This document shows positions 32,157 to 34,724 of a stretch of 34,724 nucleotides of DNA, one piece after another. This DNA is from Microcoleus sp. CAN_BIN18. Lineage in GTDB: Bacteria > Cyanobacteriota > Cyanobacteriia > Cyanobacteriales > Microcoleaceae. The position numbers and the translations under genes were made by a program. Numbering within the stretch: position 1 is the stretch's first letter; each line of letters opens with the position of its first letter. The notes beneath the pieces are model-generated. The model saw only the letters and a program-made list of their open reading frames with translations, was not told the DNA's origin and did no database searches. The stretch covers positions 1 through 34,724 of the forward strand of contig JAJAYT010000079.1 of the NCBI GenBank assembly GCA_026786085.1. The letters run 5' to 3'.

Positions 32157-32516
32157 ATGCTTAAAAATTCTACGACTGCACCCGATCGCATTCCACAGCC
32201 CCCAATTGAGCAAAAACTGGTCTCCGCTGGCTTTCACGCTCTTTCTGACCCCCTGCGGATTCAGATTCTGGAGTTGCTGCGGGAACAGGAGTTGTGCGTT
32301 TGCGATTTGTGCGATCGGCTTGGAGTCCCTCAGTCTAAACTCTCTTTCCACCTCAAAACCCTAAAAGAAGCTGGTTTAGTCCGCAGTCGCCAAGAAAGTC
32401 GCTGGGTCTACTACAGGCTCAATTTAGCTCAGTTTGTCGCCCTGGAACAGTACCTCGCCGAGTATCGCCGTTTCAGTCAGATGCTGCCGGCGCGCCCTTG
32501 TGCTGATGCATGTTGA
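32157..32516 (+). CDS. arsR: ArsR/SmtB-family arsenite-responsive repressor
   Basis: A 119-residue winged helix-turn-helix repressor. The ATG at 32157 is chosen over a TTG one codon upstream. The metal-binding helix reads ELCVCDLCDRLG, with Cys47, Cys49 and Cys52, the classical ArsR motif for As(III)/Sb(III). The recognition helix follows (VPQSKLSFHLKTLKEAGLV). A further Cys pair lies at the C-terminus (PCADAC, Cys115 and Cys119), also seen in some cyanobacterial ArsR proteins. It should repress the genes downstream until arsenite binds. A matching operator lies in the promoter at 32636-32663. A near match (TTCAAAATAATTGAT, spacing five) overlaps its own start codon and could allow autoregulation. 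Confidence 0.93.
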   Translation: MLKNSTTAPDRIPQPPIEQKLVSAGFHALSDPLRIQILELLREQELCVCDLCDRLGVPQSKLSFHLKTLKEAGLVRSRQESRWVYYRLNLAQFVALEQYLAEYRRFSQMLPARPCADAC

Positions 32517-32578
32517 CTCATCAACATTTCTTAATGAGTAATATCATCTCCGGTAAAGTAACTGCTATTGGTTTGATC

Positions 32579-32627
32579 GTTCGGACTTCAGTCCTCAGAA
32601 AGAAGGACTAAAGTCCTCACTACGAAC
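32579..32627. repeat. Dispersed hairpin (GGACTTCAGTCCT / AGGACTAAAGTCC) between arsR and its target
   Basis: Arms 32583-32595 and 32604-32616 pair with one G-U; outer bases GTTCG/CGAAC extend the stem. It is related to the terminator at 12298-12353. It lies after arsR and before the aquaporin promoter, so it may separate the two transcripts. Confidence 0.8.
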
Positions 32628-32635
32628 CAAGAGAC

Positions 32636-32663
32636 TTGACGCATCAAATATTTTTGATATGAT
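32636..32663 (+). promoter_or_regulatory. Promoter of the aquaporin-arsH genes with ArsR operator in the spacer
   Basis: TTGACG (32636-32641) and TATGAT (32658-32663) are separated by 16 bases and form a near-consensus sigma-70 promoter. The spacer contains ATCAA-ATATTT-TTGAT (32643-32658), an inverted repeat of the ATCAA-N6-TTGAT type known for cyanobacterial ArsR boxes. Binding there would block RNA polymerase directly. The aquaporin ATG is 26 bases downstream. Confidence 0.82.
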
Positions 32664-32689
32664 GGATTGAAACCAATAAGTTGATAGCG

Positions 32690-33397
32690 ATGGGTGCAAC
32701 AGCAAAGAAGTTAGCTTTTGGCGAAAATCGAGATTGCAGGCGAGAAGCACTCGCGGAATGCCTCGGCACGTTTATTCTAGTTTTTGCAGGCACTGGCGCT
32801 GTGATGGTTAACAAAATTAGCGGTGGTTCTGTAACTCATTTAGGCATTAGTTTTGTATTTGGTGCAGTTGTAGCCGCGATGATTTATGCGATCGGGCATA
32901 TCAGCGGTGCGCACTTTAACCCAGCCGTAACATTAGGATTTTGGGCGAGTGGGTTTTTTCCAAAATACAAAGTTTTGCCTTACATTTTGGCGCAGTGTGC
33001 GGGGGCAATTGCAGCTTCCACGCTGCTGCTAATTACTTTAGGAAAAGTGGCAAATCTCGGTGCAACTATTCCTCTTAATGGCAACTGGTTGCAGTCTCTA
33101 ATTTTAGAAACTGTTCTGACTTTTATCCTGATGTTTGTGATTCTGGGTTCGGGACTTGACAGACGCGCCCACATCGGTTTTGCCGGGATAGCAATTGGCT
33201 TAACTGTAGGGTTAGAAGCTGCATTTATGGGGCCGATTACCGGAGCGAGCATGAATCCAGCGCGATCGCTCGGCCCGGCTTTAATTGGTGGCATTTGGGA
33301 ACACCATTGGGTGTACTGGGTTGCTCCGATTTGGGGCGCGCAGTTAGCAGTCGCTGTTTACCGACAATTATCTAACGGATTTCGGGATTTCAATTAA
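32690..33397 (+). CDS. Aquaporin/aquaglyceroporin in an arsenic operon (AqpS-like arsenite channel)
   Basis: A 235-residue MIP-family channel with six transmembrane helices. Both NPA motifs are present (GAHFNPAVT with NPA 77-79, GASMNPARS with NPA 189-191) and the pore Arg192 follows the second. Aligned by eye to AqpZ, the selectivity-filter positions read F57, A177, A186 and R192, in place of the Phe-His-Thr-Arg of water-selective AqpZ, so the filter is wider and more apolar. Such channels pass arsenite as As(OH)3; AqpS of Sinorhizobium meliloti takes the place of ArsB in the same way. The ATG at 32690 is chosen over a TTG nine bases upstream. It lies directly behind the ArsR-controlled promoter and seven bases before arsH. 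Confidence 0.9.
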   Translation: MGATAKKLAFGENRDCRREALAECLGTFILVFAGTGAVMVNKISGGSVTHLGISFVFGAVVAAMIYAIGHISGAHFNPAVTLGFWASGFFPKYKVLPYILAQCAGAIAASTLLLITLGKVANLGATIPLNGNWLQSLILETVLTFILMFVILGSGLDRRAHIGFAGIAIGLTVGLEAAFMGPITGASMNPARSLGPALIGGIWEHHWVYWVAPIWGAQLAVAVYRQLSNGFRDFN

Positions 33398-33404
33398 AAA
33401 TAGC

Positions 33405-34058
33405 ATGGTAAAGTTTACGCACAAACCGAGAATTTTGTTTTTATACGGCTCTTTGCGAGAGCGTTCTTACAGCCGTTTATTGGCGGAAGAATCGGCTCGG
33501 ATTATTCTAGATTTTGGTGCAGAAATTAGATTTTTCAACCCTCTGGAATTGCCGATTTATGGCAGTGTTCCCGATACGCATCCGAAGGTTCAAGAACTGC
33601 GGGAATTGAGTTTGTGGTCGGAGGGTCAAGTCTGGTCTAGTCCAGAAATGCACGGCAATATTACGGGGATTCTGAAAAATCAAATTGACTGGATTCCTTT
33701 AACTATTGGGGCCGTCAGACCAACTCAAGGCCGAACTTTGGCGGTGATGCAAGTCAGTGGCGGTTCGCAGTCTTTTAATGCTGTTAATACTTTGAGGATT
33801 TTGGGCCGCTGGATGCGGATGTTTACGATTCCGAATCAGTCTTCGGTTGCTAAGGCTTATCAGGAATTTAATGATGATGGGACGATGAAGGATTCGCCTT
33901 TTCGCGATCGGGCGATCGACGTAATGGAGGAATTGTACAAGTTTACCTTGCTGTTGCGCGAGGAAGTTGACTATTTGACCGATCGGCATAGCGAACGCAA
34001 GGAAACAGCGGCTAAGGAGGCGATCGCACTAGCAAATCGCGCCCTTGAAGTTAATTAA
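33405..34058 (+). CDS. arsH: ArsH, NADPH-dependent FMN reductase of arsenic resistance
   Basis: A 217-residue flavodoxin-fold protein. The phosphate-binding loop is [10 protein letters not shown] (residues 15-24), and the segment [21 protein letters not shown] is diagnostic for Ars[23 protein letters not shown] and [11 protein letters not shown] continue the family pattern. ArsH proteins are tetrameric NADPH:FMN oxidoreductases that oxidise trivalent methylated or aromatic arsenicals and also reduce quinones and chromate. The ATG starts seven bases after the aquaporin stop, so the two are surely one transcript and probably translationally coupled. The N-terminus is shorter than in some proteobacterial forms, close to the cyanobacterial length. 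Confidence 0.94.
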   Translation: MVKFTHKPRILFLYGSLRERSYSRLLAEESARIILDFGAEIRFFNPLELPIYGSVPDTHPKVQELRELSLWSEGQVWSSPEMHGNITGILKNQIDWIPLTIGAVRPTQGRTLAVMQVSGGSQSFNAVNTLRILGRWMRMFTIPNQSSVAKAYQEFNDDGTMKDSPFRDRAIDVMEELYKFTLLLREEVDYLTDRHSERKETAAKEAIALANRALEVN

Positions 34059-34087
34059 GGCGATTGAAACATCGGGCGATTGAATCA

Positions 34088-34210
34088 CCCGGCGATTGAA
34101 ATCGCGGCTACAAAAACAAAACCCGCCTGCGCGGGTTGAAGAATCAAGGATTTCTGTTCAGTCCACGGAGGTGGACTTCGGTTGTGTAGCCGCGGTTTCT
34201 AACCGCCGGG
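34088..34210. repeat. Palindromic element in the ars operon (related to 18096-18280)
   Basis: The arms 34088-34117 (starting CCCGGCGATTGAAATCGCGG) and 34181-34210 (ending TTTCTAACCGCCGGG) match those of the element at 18096-18280. Inner hairpins are AACCCGC-CTGC-GCGGGTT (34119-34136) and GTCCAC-GGAG-GTGGAC (34161-34176). The loop differs and is shorter than in the other copy. It separates arsH from arsC. Confidence 0.85.
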
Positions 34211-34214
34211 GCCC

Positions 34215-34242
34215 TAACAACTAACAACTAACAACTAACAAT
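34215..34242. repeat. TAACAAC heptamer array in front of arsC
   Basis: Three perfect TAACAAC units and one variant (TAACAAT), 12 bases before the arsC start codon. It covers the position of the ribosome binding site. Confidence 0.88.
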
Positions 34243-34253
34243 CAACAAAAACC

Positions 34254-34655
34254 ATGAAAAAAGTAATGTTTGTTTGCAAAAGAAACTCCTGCAGATCGCA
34301 AATGGCAGAAGGATTCGCTAAAACCATCGGAAAAGACAAGATTGCCGTCACCAGTTCCGGTTTAGAATCAAGCAGAGTTCATCCGACAGCAATTCAAGTC
34401 ATGTCAGAAATCGGCATTGATATCACCGATCAAACATCTAACCCATTAAGCGAATTCAATGCCGAAGATTACGACGCAGTAATTTCTCTGTGCGGCTGCG
34501 GCGTAAATTTACCCGAAGCGTGGGTATTGCGAGAAGTGTTTGAAGATTGGCAACTCGACGATCCAGACGGACAACCAATCGAAACTTTTCACCGCGTGCG
34601 AGATGAAATTAAAGCACGAGTTGAAAAATTAGTTGACTCTCTCAAACCAGATTAA
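34254..34655 (+). CDS. arsC: Arsenate reductase ArsC (low-molecular-weight phosphatase-like)
   Basis: A 133-residue enzyme that reduces arsenate to arsenite. The P-loop is CX5R in VCKRNSCRSQMAEG (Cys8 to Arg14). Cys80 and Cys82 (SLCGCGVNLP) provide the redox pair. The Cys8/Cys80/Cys82 pattern is that of the Synechocystis ArsC, which has the low-molecular-weight phosphatase fold but takes electrons from glutathione/glutaredoxin. The C-terminal part ends with DDPDGQPIETFHRVRDEI, typical of the family. It is 195 bases behind arsH, with a palindromic element and a heptamer array between, so it may be partly uncoupled from the operon. The ATG start gives the usual MKKVMFVCKRNSCRS. Confidence 0.95.
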   Translation: MKKVMFVCKRNSCRSQMAEGFAKTIGKDKIAVTSSGLESSRVHPTAIQVMSEIGIDITDQTSNPLSEFNAEDYDAVISLCGCGVNLPEAWVLREVFEDWQLDDPDGQPIETFHRVRDEIKARVEKLVDSLKPD

Positions 34656-34697
34656 TCAGGACTTACGCAACAGTTCGCGATCGCACACACTCTATCT

Positions 34698-34722
34698 GTA
34701 GGGTGCGCACTGCGCACCTTAC
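34698..34722. repeat. GTAGGGTGCGCA palindromic repeat
   Basis: GTAGGGTGCGCA and TGCGCACCTTAC form an almost perfect palindrome, matching 23471-23495. It lies behind arsC at the window end; the preceding bases (34660-34697) hold a HIP1 site and no gene. Confidence 0.85.
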
Positions 34723-34724
34723 CC

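Noticed and set aside
32141-32160. Second ArsR box over the arsR start codon
   Set aside because: TTCAA-N5-TTGAT has the wrong spacing and one changed base; kept only as a possible weak site.
864-34242. CRISPR array suspected from the many tandem repeats
   Set aside because: Units are 7 bases long with no unique spacers, and no cas gene is present.

Overview
The window is from a filamentous cyanobacterium, most likely of the Oscillatoria/Microcoleus/Phormidium type. This is inferred from frequent HIP1-type GCGATCGC/CGATCG sites, cyanobacterial-style proteins (UrtA, DUF3598, CBS-GAF histidine kinase, Uma2, ATPase-less M41 protein) and intergenic DNA full of period-7 tandem repeats and short palindromic repeats. 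About 30 genes are supported. No insertion sequence, prophage or CRISPR array is visible.

Layout. 1-1000: the 5' part of urtA (urea ABC transporter binding protein, minus strand) behind a textbook NtcA promoter, then tRNA-Ala(CGC). 1100-9260: minus-strand genes for a HAD hydrolase, a methyltransferase, a large membrane sensor histidine kinase, a TVP38/DedA-type membrane protein with the arsenosugar radical SAM enzyme ArsS, and a radical SAM/SPASM enzyme of unknown role. 9700-12300: plus-strand ABC-2 permease, aldo/keto reductase and GIY-YIG protein. 12360-23260: mostly housekeeping genes (DUF3598, SAM hydroxide adenosyltransferase, leuS, Uma2, aat, small unknown protein, rpsN, orphan antitoxin-like protein, nth, rseP, M41-like protease). 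23600-31620: GPH sugar symporter, Wzc-type tyrosine autokinase for exopolysaccharide, convergent CBS-GAF histidine kinase, HEAT-repeat protein. 31800-34660: small membrane protein and an arsenic locus.

The most coherent functional system is arsR - aquaporin - arsH - arsC at 32157-34655. Here an aquaporin (AqpS-like) stands where an arsenite pump would usually be. A clear ArsR-type operator lies inside the promoter spacer in front of the aquaporin. The predicted logic is that ArsC reduces arsenate to arsenite, arsenite leaves down its gradient through the channel, and ArsH deals with organoarsenicals. ArsS, about 25 kb away, suggests the same strain also makes arsenosugars; no arsM was recognised here.

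The second theme is repeats. At least six families are dispersed through the window. Several touch genes directly: an in-frame insertion in leuS, a repeat that supplies the end of an antitoxin-like protein, and heptamer arrays that run almost up to start codons and replace a normal ribosome binding site.
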